From Solirubrobacterales bacterium (GTDB lineage Bacteria; Actinomycetota; Thermoleophilia; Solirubrobacterales; 70-9), in the NCBI GenBank assembly GCA_025450195.1, contig JANWHW010000013.1:1-55978 (forward strand): a DNA stretch of 55,978 nucleotides, given 5' to 3'. A model generated the notes under the pieces. It did not search any database. It saw nothing but the letters and a program-made list of their open reading frames with translations, and was not told the origin of the DNA. Numbering within the stretch: the first letter of the stretch is position 1; each line of letters opens with the position of its first letter. Positions 1-8,028 of this stretch are shown here, in pieces. A program made the position numbers and the translations under genes.

Positions 1-366
1 ATCACGGCGGGCCGCCTGATCGCGGTCTTTGGGGCGGGGGGCGACCGCGACCGCGATAAGCGCCCGAAGATGGGACGAGCCGGTGCCCAGCTGGCCGATC
101 TGGCGGTGGTCACATCCGACAACCCGCGCTCCGAGACGCCCGAGGCGATCATCGCTGAGATCCTCGCCGGGATCGATGACCGCGAGGGCGTGGAGGTCGA
201 GCCGGACCGTCGAGCGGCGATCGCCTTGGCACTCGCGAGCGCCAAGCCCGAGGATACGGTCGTGATCGCCGGCAAGGGGCACGAGCAGGGCCAGGAATTC
301 GAGAACGGCCGCAAGGTGCCCTTCGACGACCGCGAGGTGGCGCGGGAGGAGTTGCGCAAGCTTTGA
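1..366 (+). CDS. murE: UDP-N-acetylmuramyl-tripeptide synthetase MurE, C-terminal part
   Basis: This is the 3' end of a Mur ligase whose start lies before the window. The visible 121 residues are the C-terminal ligase domain, with the [15 protein letters not shown] stretch and the DNPRSE motif that contacts the diamino acid side chain in MurE proteins, then the conserved GKGHEQ segment. MurE adds the third amino acid (usually meso-diaminopimelate or lysine) to UDP-MurNAc-L-Ala-D-Glu in the cytoplasm. The DNPR form is the one usually linked to meso-DAP. Its TGA stop overlaps the TTG start of murF in a TTGA quartet, so the two are probably translationally coupled. Confidence 0.95.
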   Translation: MTAGRLIAVFGAGGDRDRDKRPKMGRAGAQLADLAVVTSDNPRSETPEAIIAEILAGIDDREGVEVEPDRRAAIALALASAKPEDTVVIAGKGHEQGQEFENGRKVPFDDREVAREELRKL

Positions 367-1781
367 ATTTGGCCCCTGAGCAGATCGCTGCCGCCATGGG
401 CGCCGAGATCGTCGCGCGGGGGCCCGCCGGGAGACCGAGTCGCGCCGTCATCGACTCCGGTGCGGTGGAGCAGGGCGATCTCTTCTTTGGATTGCCTGGC
501 GAGAAGGTCGACGGTGGAGAGTTCGCCGCCGAGGCGATTGCCGCCGGCGCCTGGGGTGTGGTGGTCTCGCCGAGCCATGCCTCGAATCTGAAGGATGAGG
601 CCTGGGTCTTTGCCGTGGACGATCCGCTCACCGCCCTGCAGGCACTCGCGAATGGCTGGCGGAAGGAGCTTGGGGTCCCGGTCGTCGGCGTCACCGGATC
701 GGTGGGCAAGACGTCGGTTAAGGACATCGCGCGAGCGCTGCTTCCGGGCCGCGTCCACGCGAATAGGGAGAACCTCAATACCGAGATCGGCCTGCCGCTG
801 ACCGTGCTCGAAGCTCCTGGTGACACCGAGCTTCTGGTGCTGGAGATGGCGATGCGCGGGCGCGGGCAGATCGCCGAGCTGGCGAAGATCGCCGAGCCAG
901 ACGTAGCTGTGATCACCAACGTCGGACCGGTCCACGTTGAGTTGCTCGGGTCGGTCGAGGAGATCGCGGCCGCCAAGGCGGAGATCCTTACGGCGATGCC
1001 CGCCGCCGGGACTGCGGTTGTGCCGGCCGACGGAGCCGAGCTCGAGCCCCACCTCGAGGGCCTCGCAAATCTGATCCGGTTCGGCCCAGGCGGCGATGTC
1101 GAGGCGGTCGAGTCCCGCGTCGAGGAGGGAGTGACCGAGACCTTGATCGCCACACCGGCCGGGCGTCAGCTATTCAACTTTCCCTTCGCCGAGCGCCACA
1201 ACCTGACCAACGCCCTGGCCGCCATAGCGGTTGGCGTTGCGCTTGAGGCCCCGCTCGCCGCGATGGCCGACCGCGCTGCGAACATAGGGTTCTCCCAGTT
1301 CCGGGGCGAGCGCTTGGAGCTGGGTGACGGGATCGTCTTGGTGAACGACTGCTACAACGCCAACCCGGTATCGATGCGAGCCGCGCTCGATCATCTCGCC
1401 TCTTTCGATCGGGGTCGTCGCATCGCGGTGCTCGGGGAGATGGCGGAGCTTGGTCCAGAGGCAGCGGGATACCACCGTGAGGTCGGTGCCCACGCACGAG
1501 CGCACGGGGTAGATGTGTTGATCGGGGTCGGCGAGCCGGCGCGCGACTATGACCCCGACGAGTTGGTTGCCGATCCCGAAGACGCCGCCGAGCTGCTGGC
1601 GGCGCAGGTCGAGTCGGGCGATGCGATCCTCGTCAAGGGCTCTCGCTCCGCCGGCCTGGAGGCCGTCGCCGAGACCCTCATGACGCTGATAGATGAGGAA
1701 GGCCCCCCCGGACGCGGAGCCGGGGACAAATCCATTTCTGATTCTGTTCGTCCCCGGCGCAGCAGAGGAGGCCCCGCTTAA
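363..1781 (+). CDS. murF: UDP-MurNAc-tripeptide:D-Ala-D-Ala ligase MurF
   Basis: A cytoplasmic ATP-dependent ligase that adds D-Ala-D-Ala to the UDP-MurNAc tripeptide. The ATP-binding P-loop [10 protein letters not shown] lies near residues 111-120. The central ligase domain follows, with NREN/N-T-E-I near 137 and the NDCYNANP motif near 323. The start is a TTG in a TTGA overlap with the murE stop. The last 28-30 residues (after the LMTLIDEEG region) have no counterpart in ordinary MurF proteins; they are encoded by a REP-like palindrome at 1719-1758, so the tail was probably acquired by insertion. mraY starts 2 nt after the stop. Confidence 0.95.
   Translation: MNLAPEQIAAAMGAEIVARGPAGRPSRAVIDSGAVEQGDLFFGLPGEKVDGGEFAAEAIAAGAWGVVVSPSHASNLKDEAWVFAVDDPLTALQALANGWRKELGVPVVGVTGSVGKTSVKDIARALLPGRVHANRENLNTEIGLPLTVLEAPGDTELLVLEMAMRGRGQIAELAKIAEPDVAVITNVGPVHVELLGSVEEIAAAKAEILTAMPAAGTAVVPADGAELEPHLEGLANLIRFGPGGDVEAVESRVEEGVTETLIATPAGRQLFNFPFAERHNLTNALAAIAVGVALEAPLAAMADRAANIGFSQFRGERLELGDGIVLVNDCYNANPVSMRAALDHLASFDRGRRIAVLGEMAELGPEAAGYHREVGAHARAHGVDVLIGVGEPARDYDPDELVADPEDAAELLAAQVESGDAILVKGSRSAGLEAVAETLMTLIDEEGPPGRGAGDKSISDSVRPRRSRGGPA
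1719..1758. repeat. REP-like palindrome encoding the MurF C-terminal tail
   Basis: A perfect 9-bp inverted repeat, GCCGGGGAC (1719-1727) and GTCCCCGGC (1750-1758), surrounds a 22-nt AT-richer centre (AAATCCATTTCTGATTCTGT...). The GGGGACA...TGTCCCC style recalls the REP/MITE palindromes that accompany IS200-like REP-associated transposases in other bacteria. It lies inside the murF frame, just before the stop. No second copy was found in the window. Confidence 0.6.
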
Positions 1782-1783
1782 TC

Positions 1784-2758
1784 ATGGGGGAGGTGCTGAT
1801 TGCGGGGATGGCGGCGATGCTGATCTGCATCTTCCTTGGCCCCAAGTTCATCGAGTACCTCCGAGTCAAAGAGTTCGGCCAGCACATCCGCGAGGACGGC
1901 CCCCAGGAGCATCACGCAAAGGCGGGGACGCCGACGATGGGCGGGCTGATCGTCTTCGCCTCGATCTGCGTGCCCTACCTGGTGCTCTCCGACCGTGACG
2001 CCCAGAGCCTGGCGGTCTTCGGAGTCGCGCTCGGCTGCGCGACCCTGGGGTTCGTCGACGATTTCACGAAGATCGTCAAGCGTCGCTCGCTCGGGCTCTC
2101 AGCCCGCTACAAGCTGCTGGTCCAGCTCTTCCTTGCTCTCGGACTGTGGTGGGTGGCTCGCCATGAGGTTGGCCTCGAGCCGACCCTCTTCTTCCGGATC
2201 GGCGATGCCAGCCTCGATCTGGGCCCCGTCCTCTATTTCGTCCTCGTCTTCCTCGTCATCGGAGGCACTTCGAACGGCGTCAACCTCACAGACGGCCTCG
2301 ATGGCCTCGCGGCGGGCTGCTGCGCGATCGTCCTGCTCGCCTATACGGCGATCGCCTTTGTCACCAACGAGCAGCAGAATCTGGCGCTGCTCTCCGCCTG
2401 TCTGGTTGGCGCCTGCGTCGGATTTCTCTGGTTCAACGCCTTTCCCGCCTCGATCTTCATGGGCGACACCGGCTCACTCGGCCTCGGCGGTGCGATCGGT
2501 GCGCTTGCCGTGATGACCCAGACCGAGATCCTGCTGCTGATCATCGGCGGGATCTTCGTGATCGAGGCACTCTCGGTCGCGGTCCAGGTTTTCTCCTTCA
2601 AGACCTTTCGCCGCCGCGTCCTGCTGATGGCTCCGCTCCACCATCACTTCGAGATGATGGCGTGGTCGGAGACCAAGATCATGCTCCGCTTCTGGATCAT
2701 CGCCGCAGTCTGCTCAGGTATTGGCTTCACGCTTTACCAGCAGAGCATTGGGCGGTAG
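1784..2758 (+). CDS. mraY: phospho-N-acetylmuramoyl-pentapeptide transferase MraY
   Basis: An integral membrane enzyme that transfers phospho-MurNAc-pentapeptide to undecaprenyl phosphate, giving lipid I. At 324 residues the length is typical. Family signatures are present in order: AGTPTMGG near residue 46, the FVDDFTK aspartate pair near 90, the NLTDGLDG active-site loop near 167, FMGDTGS near 225, and PLHHHFE near 284. About ten hydrophobic segments are visible. It starts 2 nt after murF, with the purine-rich GAGGAGG in the murF end as a possible ribosome site. A large inverted repeat begins at its stop codon. Confidence 0.97.
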   Translation: MGEVLIAGMAAMLICIFLGPKFIEYLRVKEFGQHIREDGPQEHHAKAGTPTMGGLIVFASICVPYLVLSDRDAQSLAVFGVALGCATLGFVDDFTKIVKRRSLGLSARYKLLVQLFLALGLWWVARHEVGLEPTLFFRIGDASLDLGPVLYFVLVFLVIGGTSNGVNLTDGLDGLAAGCCAIVLLAYTAIAFVTNEQQNLALLSACLVGACVGFLWFNAFPASIFMGDTGSLGLGGAIGALAVMTQTEILLLIIGGIFVIEALSVAVQVFSFKTFRRRVLLMAPLHHHFEMMAWSETKIMLRFWIIAAVCSGIGFTLYQQSIGR

Positions 2759-2864
2759 GAGCCAGATGGACTCCCCCTCTGGAGACCGTCCGCAGCGCGC
2801 CTTGCACTAGGGACGATGGGTTAGTCGCTCCCAAAGTCTCCATCGGAGGAGTCCCTCTGACTCC
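2758..2864. repeat. imperfect inverted repeat between mraY and murD
   Basis: Two 29-nt arms, 2758-2786 and 2836-2864, are inverted copies that match at 24 of 29 positions around a 49-nt centre. The left arm begins inside the mraY TAG stop. The transcript would fold into a long hairpin with an internally structured loop (CGTCC at 2787-2791 can pair with GGACG at 2811-2815). It could be a MITE-like insertion, a processing site or a partial terminator inside the dcw cluster. There is no T run after it. Confidence 0.6.
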
Positions 2865-2942
2865 TACGCACAGGTTCCGTTGTGCAGAGGGCGCTCACCA
2901 GCGGACAGGGGCAGATGGGTGGAGCGCGAACCTATCTCTGAG

Positions 2943-4307
2943 ATGAGTGTGTCGCCGCCCAGAAAGCCTCGCCCAGAGCTGCCGGAGGGTCCATATCTGG
3001 TGGTTGGGTTGGCGCGGTCGGGGTGTGCCGCGGCTCGCCTGCTCGCCGATAGGGGTGAGGTCGTGCGGGGGGTCGATTCCGGTCATCCAGACGAGGCGGC
3101 AGGGCTTGCAGGGGCGGGCGTCGAAGTCGTCCTGGATACGGATGGACTGGCCCTGCTGGATGGGACACGGACGATCGTCAAGAGCCCCGGTGTGCCCCGG
3201 GAGGCAGCGGTGATCGCCGCCGCGCTGGATCGCGGGATCGATGTGGTCGGTGAGTTGGAGCTGGGATGGCGCGGGATTCCGAACCGCTTCGTCGCCGTCA
3301 CCGGAACCAATGGCAAGACGACCACTGTCGAGCTGCTTGGGCATCTCTACCGAACGGCGGGTGAGCCAGTTGCGGTTGCCGGGAACGTCGGCACCCCACT
3401 GTCTTCGCTGGTCGGCGGCGTCGACGCCGATGCAACGGTGATCTGCGAGTCCTCGAGCTTTCAGCTGGAGGACACCGTGGCGTTCGCTCCCGAGTGCGCC
3501 GTCTTCCTCAATCTTGCCCCCGACCATCTCGATCGACACGCCGATCTCGACGCTTATCTGTCCGCAAAGCTGCGCGTCTTCGCGAATCAGGGCAATGACG
3601 ACGTCGCCATCTACAACGCCGACGATCCTGCTCTGGCCGGCGTCGACCTCGGCGGCTGTGCGCGCCGGGTGTCGTTTTGCCGAGGCGCCGGGCCCGATTG
3701 CGAGGTTTCCCTGGCGGAGGGAACGATCTTCTACGACGGAGAGCCTCTGCTCGCCGAGGATGAACTGGGCTTGCTCGGCGACCACAACGTCGCCAACGCG
3801 ATGGCGGCGGCTGCGGCAGCGCTTTCGATGGGGCTCGATCGCGAGGCGGTTCGCGAGGGCCTGCGCAGCTTCGCCGGTGTTCCACATCGCCTCGAGCCGG
3901 TCGCCGAGATCGGGGGGGTCCGCTTCGTCAACGACTCCAAGGCCACCAATGTCGCCTCCGCTGTAGTTGGGCTGAGTGCCTTCGAGGGGGGCGTGCACGC
4001 GATCCTTGGCGGCAGCGACAAGGGCGAGTCGTTCGCACCGCTGGCCGATCCGGTCGGCGAGGTCTGCGTTGCCTGTTATTTGATCGGTGCCACGGCCGAT
4101 CGGCTTGCCGAAGATCTTGCTGGGGTGGCCGCAGATGTCGAGGTGCATCGCGGAAAGGACCTCGAGGACGCGGTTCGCTGGGCGGCGGTTGCGGCGCGAC
4201 CGGGGGACACCGTCCTTCTCTCTCCCGCCTGCGCCAGTTTCGATGCCTTCGAGAACTTCGAACGACGCGGGGAGCGCTTCCGCGAGATCGTCGAGTCCCT
4301 CTCATGA
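2943..4307 (+). CDS. murD: UDP-N-acetylmuramoylalanine-D-glutamate ligase MurD
   Basis: A cytoplasmic Mur ligase that adds D-glutamate to UDP-MurNAc-L-alanine. The N-terminal Rossmann-like domain starts with YLVVGLARSG. The P-loop VTGTNGKTTT is near residue 119, NLAPDHLDRH near 191, and the C-terminal domain carries HRLE and NDSKATN near 322-334. The ATG at 2943 was chosen because the conserved domain begins about 16 residues later; the frame stays open upstream, but that part is unlike MurD. The 184-nt spacer before it is the longest inside the mur cluster and holds the inverted repeat. Its TGA lies in the ATGA that begins a junction repeat. Confidence 0.95.
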   Translation: MSVSPPRKPRPELPEGPYLVVGLARSGCAAARLLADRGEVVRGVDSGHPDEAAGLAGAGVEVVLDTDGLALLDGTRTIVKSPGVPREAAVIAAALDRGIDVVGELELGWRGIPNRFVAVTGTNGKTTTVELLGHLYRTAGEPVAVAGNVGTPLSSLVGGVDADATVICESSSFQLEDTVAFAPECAVFLNLAPDHLDRHADLDAYLSAKLRVFANQGNDDVAIYNADDPALAGVDLGGCARRVSFCRGAGPDCEVSLAEGTIFYDGEPLLAEDELGLLGDHNVANAMAAAAAALSMGLDREAVREGLRSFAGVPHRLEPVAEIGGVRFVNDSKATNVASAVVGLSAFEGGVHAILGGSDKGESFAPLADPVGEVCVACYLIGATADRLAEDLAGVAADVEVHRGKDLEDAVRWAAVAARPGDTVLLSPACASFDAFENFERRGERFREIVESLS

Positions 4308-4374
4308 GCGCGGAGCGAGCACCCATATTGCCTCTGGCCCAGTTTGCGTCGCGAGCGAAGCGCGAGGCAGTGTC
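4304..4374 (+). repeat. junction repeat, copy A (murD/ftsW)
   Basis: The copy begins with the ATGA holding the murD stop (ATGAGCGCGGAGCGAGC) and ends just before the ftsW start. The 10-mer TCATGAGCGC occurs on both sides (from 4303 and from 4374). The right half holds a hairpin, TCGCG-AGCGAAG-CGCGA. The distance from ATGA to the next ATG is 71 nt, as in copies C and F. Confidence 0.75.
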
Positions 4375-5706
4375 ATGAGCGCCTGGCCCCTTGCCCTGGG
4401 ACGCGCGGCGAAACCGCGCAAGGCGACGAAGAAGAAAGCGAAGACCCGCGCCCCAAACCTCCCCGCCGAGTACAACATGATGCTCACCGCGACGCTCTGC
4501 CTGCTGGCCTTCGGCGCGGTGATGGTCTTCTCGGCCAGCTCCACCACCAGGGTCTTGAGCGACGGTGGGCTCTCCGACAGCGCCTTTTACCTGAAGCGCA
4601 CTCTGATGTTCGGGCTCTGCGGCCTGCTGGTTATGCACCTGACCGCGCGTCACGGGCTGCAGGTGGTCCGTCGGCTAACGCCGGCGATCCTCATCGGCTC
4701 GTTCGTCCTGTTGTTGGCGGTGCTGGCGATCGGCACCACCGTCAACGGGTCAAGTCGCTGGATCGGTTCCGGCTTCCTTCAGATCCAGCCGTCTGAGCTG
4801 GCGAAGGTGGCGTTGATTCTCTACGGCGCCGACCTGCTTGCGAGAAAACCCAAACAGGTTCGAACGATCGAGGGCTTGATGCCCCTCCTGTTGGTTGTCG
4901 GCCTCGCGGCGTTGCTGATCGTGGTCGAGCCGGACCTTGGAACGGCACTGGTCATTACGTTTGCGGTTGCCGCGACCCTGATCGCGGCTGGGGCGCGGAT
5001 CCGCGATCTGGCCTTGATCGGCTTGGTGCTCGCCTGCTTTGCGTTGCTGATGACGGCGATCGAGCCCTACCGAATGGCGCGACTCACCGCGTTCATGGAC
5101 CCCGGCGCGGATACCACCGGGGCTGGATTCCAGGCTGCCCAGGCGAAGATCGCGCTTGGGTCCGGCGGTATATTCGGCGTCGGGATCGGCAACGGCGTCC
5201 AGAAGGCCTTCTATTTGCCCGAGGCCCACACCGACATGATCTCGGCGGTGATCGGAGAGGAGCTTGGGCTGATCGGGATCCTCGGCGTCGTCGGCCTCTT
5301 CGCGCTGTTTGGCTACGCCGGCCTCCAGATCGCCAGGAAAGCCAAGGATCGCTACGGCAAGCTCCTCGTGGCGGGCCTCACGGCTCTGATCCTCGTGCAG
5401 GCCACTGTCAACCTCTTCGCGGTGATGGGGCTGGCGCCGCTGACCGGCGTGCCCCTTCCGTTTGTCTCCTACGGCAACAGCAGCCTGCTGGCGACCCTTT
5501 TTGCCGTGGGGCTGATCCTCAACGTCGCCCGCGGTGGGACCGCCACCGCTGGCAAACTGCGCGTCGTCGAGGGCGGGCGCAACACTGGGGCGCGCGGAAG
5601 GAGTCGATCGAGCAGTGCCAGAAGTCGCAAAAGTCGTAGTGGCAGCCGGGGGAACGGCCGGGCACGTGGTGCCGGCAATGGCGGTCGCCGCAGAGCTTCG
5701 GGCTAG
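4375..5706 (+). CDS. ftsW: peptidoglycan glycosyltransferase / division protein FtsW
   Basis: A SEDS-family polytopic membrane protein that polymerises lipid II at the septum with FtsI. After a basic cytoplasmic N-terminus (KATKKKAK) come about ten membrane segments. Family motifs are SRWI near residue 125, QPSELAK near 137, a VEPDLGTA loop near 184, and the PLPFVSYGNSS segment near 362. The start at 4375 is the ATG that ends junction repeat A; an earlier in-frame start would run through the repeat. The last 45 residues are rich in Arg, Ser and Gly and are read in another frame across the first 92 nt of murG. Confidence 0.93.
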   Translation: MSAWPLALGRAAKPRKATKKKAKTRAPNLPAEYNMMLTATLCLLAFGAVMVFSASSTTRVLSDGGLSDSAFYLKRTLMFGLCGLLVMHLTARHGLQVVRRLTPAILIGSFVLLLAVLAIGTTVNGSSRWIGSGFLQIQPSELAKVALILYGADLLARKPKQVRTIEGLMPLLLVVGLAALLIVVEPDLGTALVITFAVAATLIAAGARIRDLALIGLVLACFALLMTAIEPYRMARLTAFMDPGADTTGAGFQAAQAKIALGSGGIFGVGIGNGVQKAFYLPEAHTDMISAVIGEELGLIGILGVVGLFALFGYAGLQIARKAKDRYGKLLVAGLTALILVQATVNLFAVMGLAPLTGVPLPFVSYGNSSLLATLFAVGLILNVARGGTATAGKLRVVEGGRNTGARGRSRSSSARSRKSRSGSRGNGRARGAGNGGRRRASG

Positions 5707-6739
5707 CGGCGCCGAGGTTTCCTTCCTCGGCACTCGTGAGCGGATCGAGGCCGAGTTGGTTCCGGCTGCCGGGTACGAGCTCGACTACATCAAGGTCCGC
5801 GGGATCGACCGTGGCAACCCCCTGCGCGCCGCCGGTGCAGCGATCGAGGCGGTCGCTGCCGTTCGGACTGCGCGGCAGGCCCTCCGCCGCCGCCGTGCCG
5901 ATGTGGTGCTGGGAGGCGGCGGCTTCGTCGCCGGCCCGGTGGGCCTGGCCTCAGTCATCGGCCGCATCCCCTTCGTCCTGACCGAGGCCGACAGCCATCT
6001 TGGTCTTGCCAACCGCCTGCTGGCCAGTCGAGCGAGGCGCGTTTGCCTGGCCTTTCCGATTGCCGGCCGAGACAGCGAGCGATACGTGGTGACCGGCCGC
6101 CCGGTGCCGGCTGCGGTGCTCGACGCTGACCGAACCGCCGCTCGCAAGCGGTTTGGAATCGAGCCCGATGCTCGCTGCCTGCTGGTGATGGGGGGAAGCC
6201 AGGGCGCTCTTTCGATCAACACCGCGGCGATCGAGGCGCTGGCTGAGCAGCCGGGCCGTGACTTCGACGTCGTTCACGTTGCCGGTCGCCGCGATTTCGA
6301 TCAGCTCGAGAGCCGCTTGGCGGCCGCGGCGTATCGCGATCGCTACACGCTTTTGGCCTATGAGCCAGATCTTGGCGACTGTCTCGCGACTTGCGATCTG
6401 GTGCTGGGTCGCTCCGGTGGCTCGATCTTCGAGCTGACCGCCACCGGGCGTCCCGCGATTCTCGTGCCCTACCCCCATGCCGCTGGCGGCCACCAGGGCA
6501 CGAATGCAGCCTGGATGGCAACGGCGGGGGCAGCGGTCGTGCTTCCCGACGAGGAGTTGAGCGCCGAGCGCATCGCGATAGAGGTGAGCAAGGTCCTCGC
6601 CGATGAGGATCGCTTGCAGAAGATGTCCACTGCATCGGCCGCTCTGGCGCTGCCCGACGCCGCTCGTCGTATAGCCGACGCGGTGTTGGAGGCAGCGCTT
6701 GAGCGCGGAGCGAGCGAGCGAGATCGTCGGTCACCATGA
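5615..6739 (+). CDS. murG: UDP-GlcNAc:undecaprenyl-PP-MurNAc-pentapeptide GlcNAc transferase MurG
   Basis: A membrane-associated GT28 glycosyltransferase that makes lipid II from lipid I. The N-terminal loop GGTAGHV is near residue 12, GGGGFV in the first domain, the nucleotide loop GGSQGA near 192, and the sugar-binding GRSGGS...PYPHAAGGHQ region near 265-290. The GTG at 5615 is supported by a GGAAGGAG ribosome site 10-11 nt upstream and by the closeness of the first conserved motif. It therefore overlaps ftsW by 92 nt. The tail LERGASERDRRSP comes from a junction-repeat-like sequence. The TGA overlaps the murC ATG. Confidence 0.93.
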   Translation: MPEVAKVVVAAGGTAGHVVPAMAVAAELRASGAEVSFLGTRERIEAELVPAAGYELDYIKVRGIDRGNPLRAAGAAIEAVAAVRTARQALRRRRADVVLGGGGFVAGPVGLASVIGRIPFVLTEADSHLGLANRLLASRARRVCLAFPIAGRDSERYVVTGRPVPAAVLDADRTAARKRFGIEPDARCLLVMGGSQGALSINTAAIEALAEQPGRDFDVVHVAGRRDFDQLESRLAAAAYRDRYTLLAYEPDLGDCLATCDLVLGRSGGSIFELTATGRPAILVPYPHAAGGHQGTNAAWMATAGAAVVLPDEELSAERIAIEVSKVLADEDRLQKMSTASAALALPDAARRIADAVLEAALERGASERDRRSP

Positions 6740-6760
6740 GCGCAAGCGAGCAAAGCGCGG
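6699..6760 (+). repeat. junction repeat, coding variant G (murG/murC)
   Basis: TTGAGCGCGGAGCGAGC at 6699-6715 matches the left end of the junction repeat. ATGAGCGCAAGCGAGC, starting at the murC ATG (6736), is a second, slightly altered left end followed by AAAGCGCGG. Here the sequence is coding: it supplies the last residues of MurG and the first ten of MurC. Confidence 0.5.
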
Positions 6761-8028
6761 ATCGTGCTTCCCGTGACTGGGCCGAGCGGCGCCTTCACTT
6801 CATCGGGATCGGTGGCGCCGGGATGAGTGGCCTGGCATTGGTCTGTCGCCGGCTGGGGGCAACCGTGACTGGCAGCGATCGAGCTGACTCCTCATATATG
6901 GAGCGCTTGCGCAAGGCGGGCCTCGATCCTCTGGTCGGCCACGATGCTGCGAATCTGCCGCGAGGAGATGACGTCGAAGTCGTTCGCTCCACGGCGATTG
7001 CCGCTGACAATCCCGAGCTGAAGAAGGCCGTTGACAATGGGATGCGCGTTCTGCATCGCGGACAGCTGCTCGCCGAGCTATGTGAGGAGAAGCGGCTGAT
7101 TGCTGTCGCCGGCACCCACGGCAAGACGACGACTGCCGCGATGCTGGTTTGGGCCCTACGGGGAATCGGCGCCGACCCTGCCTTCTTCGTCGGCGGGGAG
7201 GTCCCAGGGCTGGGAGATGGGTTCGACGCGGCAAATGCAGGCTGGGGGGAGGGGGAGTGGGCGGTGGCCGAGGCAGACGAGAGCGATGCCAGCTTCCTCG
7301 AGCTCAAGCCGGAGATCGCGGTGATCACGAATATCGAGATGGATCACCACTCGCACTGGGAATCGCTTGCGGCGTTGCACGAGGCTTTTGCCGAGTTCGC
7401 CGGCAGAGCGCAAGCGATTGCGCGGCCGGAGGACGTCGATCTCTCACCGCCTCTCGCCGTGCCGGGCCATCACAACGTTCTCAATGCGCGAGCCGCGCTT
7501 GCGGCGATGAGGCTCGCCGGCCTCGACGTCGAAGCAGGAGCCGGCGCACTTGCCGGCTTTCCCGGGGTGCGGCGCCGGCTCGAGTTGAAGGGCGAGCGCG
7601 AGGGCACCGAGATCTATGACGACTACGCCCATCACCCGACGGAGGTGCGCGCGGCGCTTTCGGCGCTGCGCGAGCTGGGGCCGCAGCGGCTGATCGCGGT
7701 CTTTCAGCCGCATCTCTATTCGCGGACGAAGGCCTTCGCGGAGGGGTTTGGGGCGGCTCTGGCGCTGGCCGACGAAGTTGTGGTGCTCGATGTCTATCCA
7801 GCGAGAGAGGAGCCGGTTGGGGAGCTGGCGGGCGTGAGCGGCCTGCTGGTGGCTCGGGCCGCAGCCGATCGGATGGGCGGCAAGGCGGTGATCTGGGCTC
7901 CAACTCTGGAACGGGCGCGAGAGGCAATCGAACCGCGGCTTGGCCGTGGATGCGTGTTGGCCACGATAGGAGCGGGAGACGTTTTCACATTGGCTGAGGA
8001 GCTGGTCGGGGACGGAGGCCCGCCGTGA
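6736..8028 (+). CDS. murC: UDP-N-acetylmuramate-L-alanine ligase MurC
   Basis: The first Mur ligase, adding L-alanine to UDP-MurNAc in the cytoplasm. After a short variable head come the glycine-rich HFIGIGGAGMSGLA loop near residues 21-34, the P-loop AVAGTHGKTTT near 122-132, the EADESD metal region near 176, and DDYAHHPTE near 295. It is 430 residues long, slightly shorter than many MurC proteins. It starts in an ATGA overlap with murG and ends in a GTGA overlap with murB. The first ten residues are encoded by repeat-like sequence. Confidence 0.96.
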   Translation: MSASEQSADRASRDWAERRLHFIGIGGAGMSGLALVCRRLGATVTGSDRADSSYMERLRKAGLDPLVGHDAANLPRGDDVEVVRSTAIAADNPELKKAVDNGMRVLHRGQLLAELCEEKRLIAVAGTHGKTTTAAMLVWALRGIGADPAFFVGGEVPGLGDGFDAANAGWGEGEWAVAEADESDASFLELKPEIAVITNIEMDHHSHWESLAALHEAFAEFAGRAQAIARPEDVDLSPPLAVPGHHNVLNARAALAAMRLAGLDVEAGAGALAGFPGVRRRLELKGEREGTEIYDDYAHHPTEVRAALSALRELGPQRLIAVFQPHLYSRTKAFAEGFGAALALADEVVVLDVYPAREEPVGELAGVSGLLVARAAADRMGGKAVIWAPTLERAREAIEPRLGRGCVLATIGAGDVFTLAEELVGDGGPP

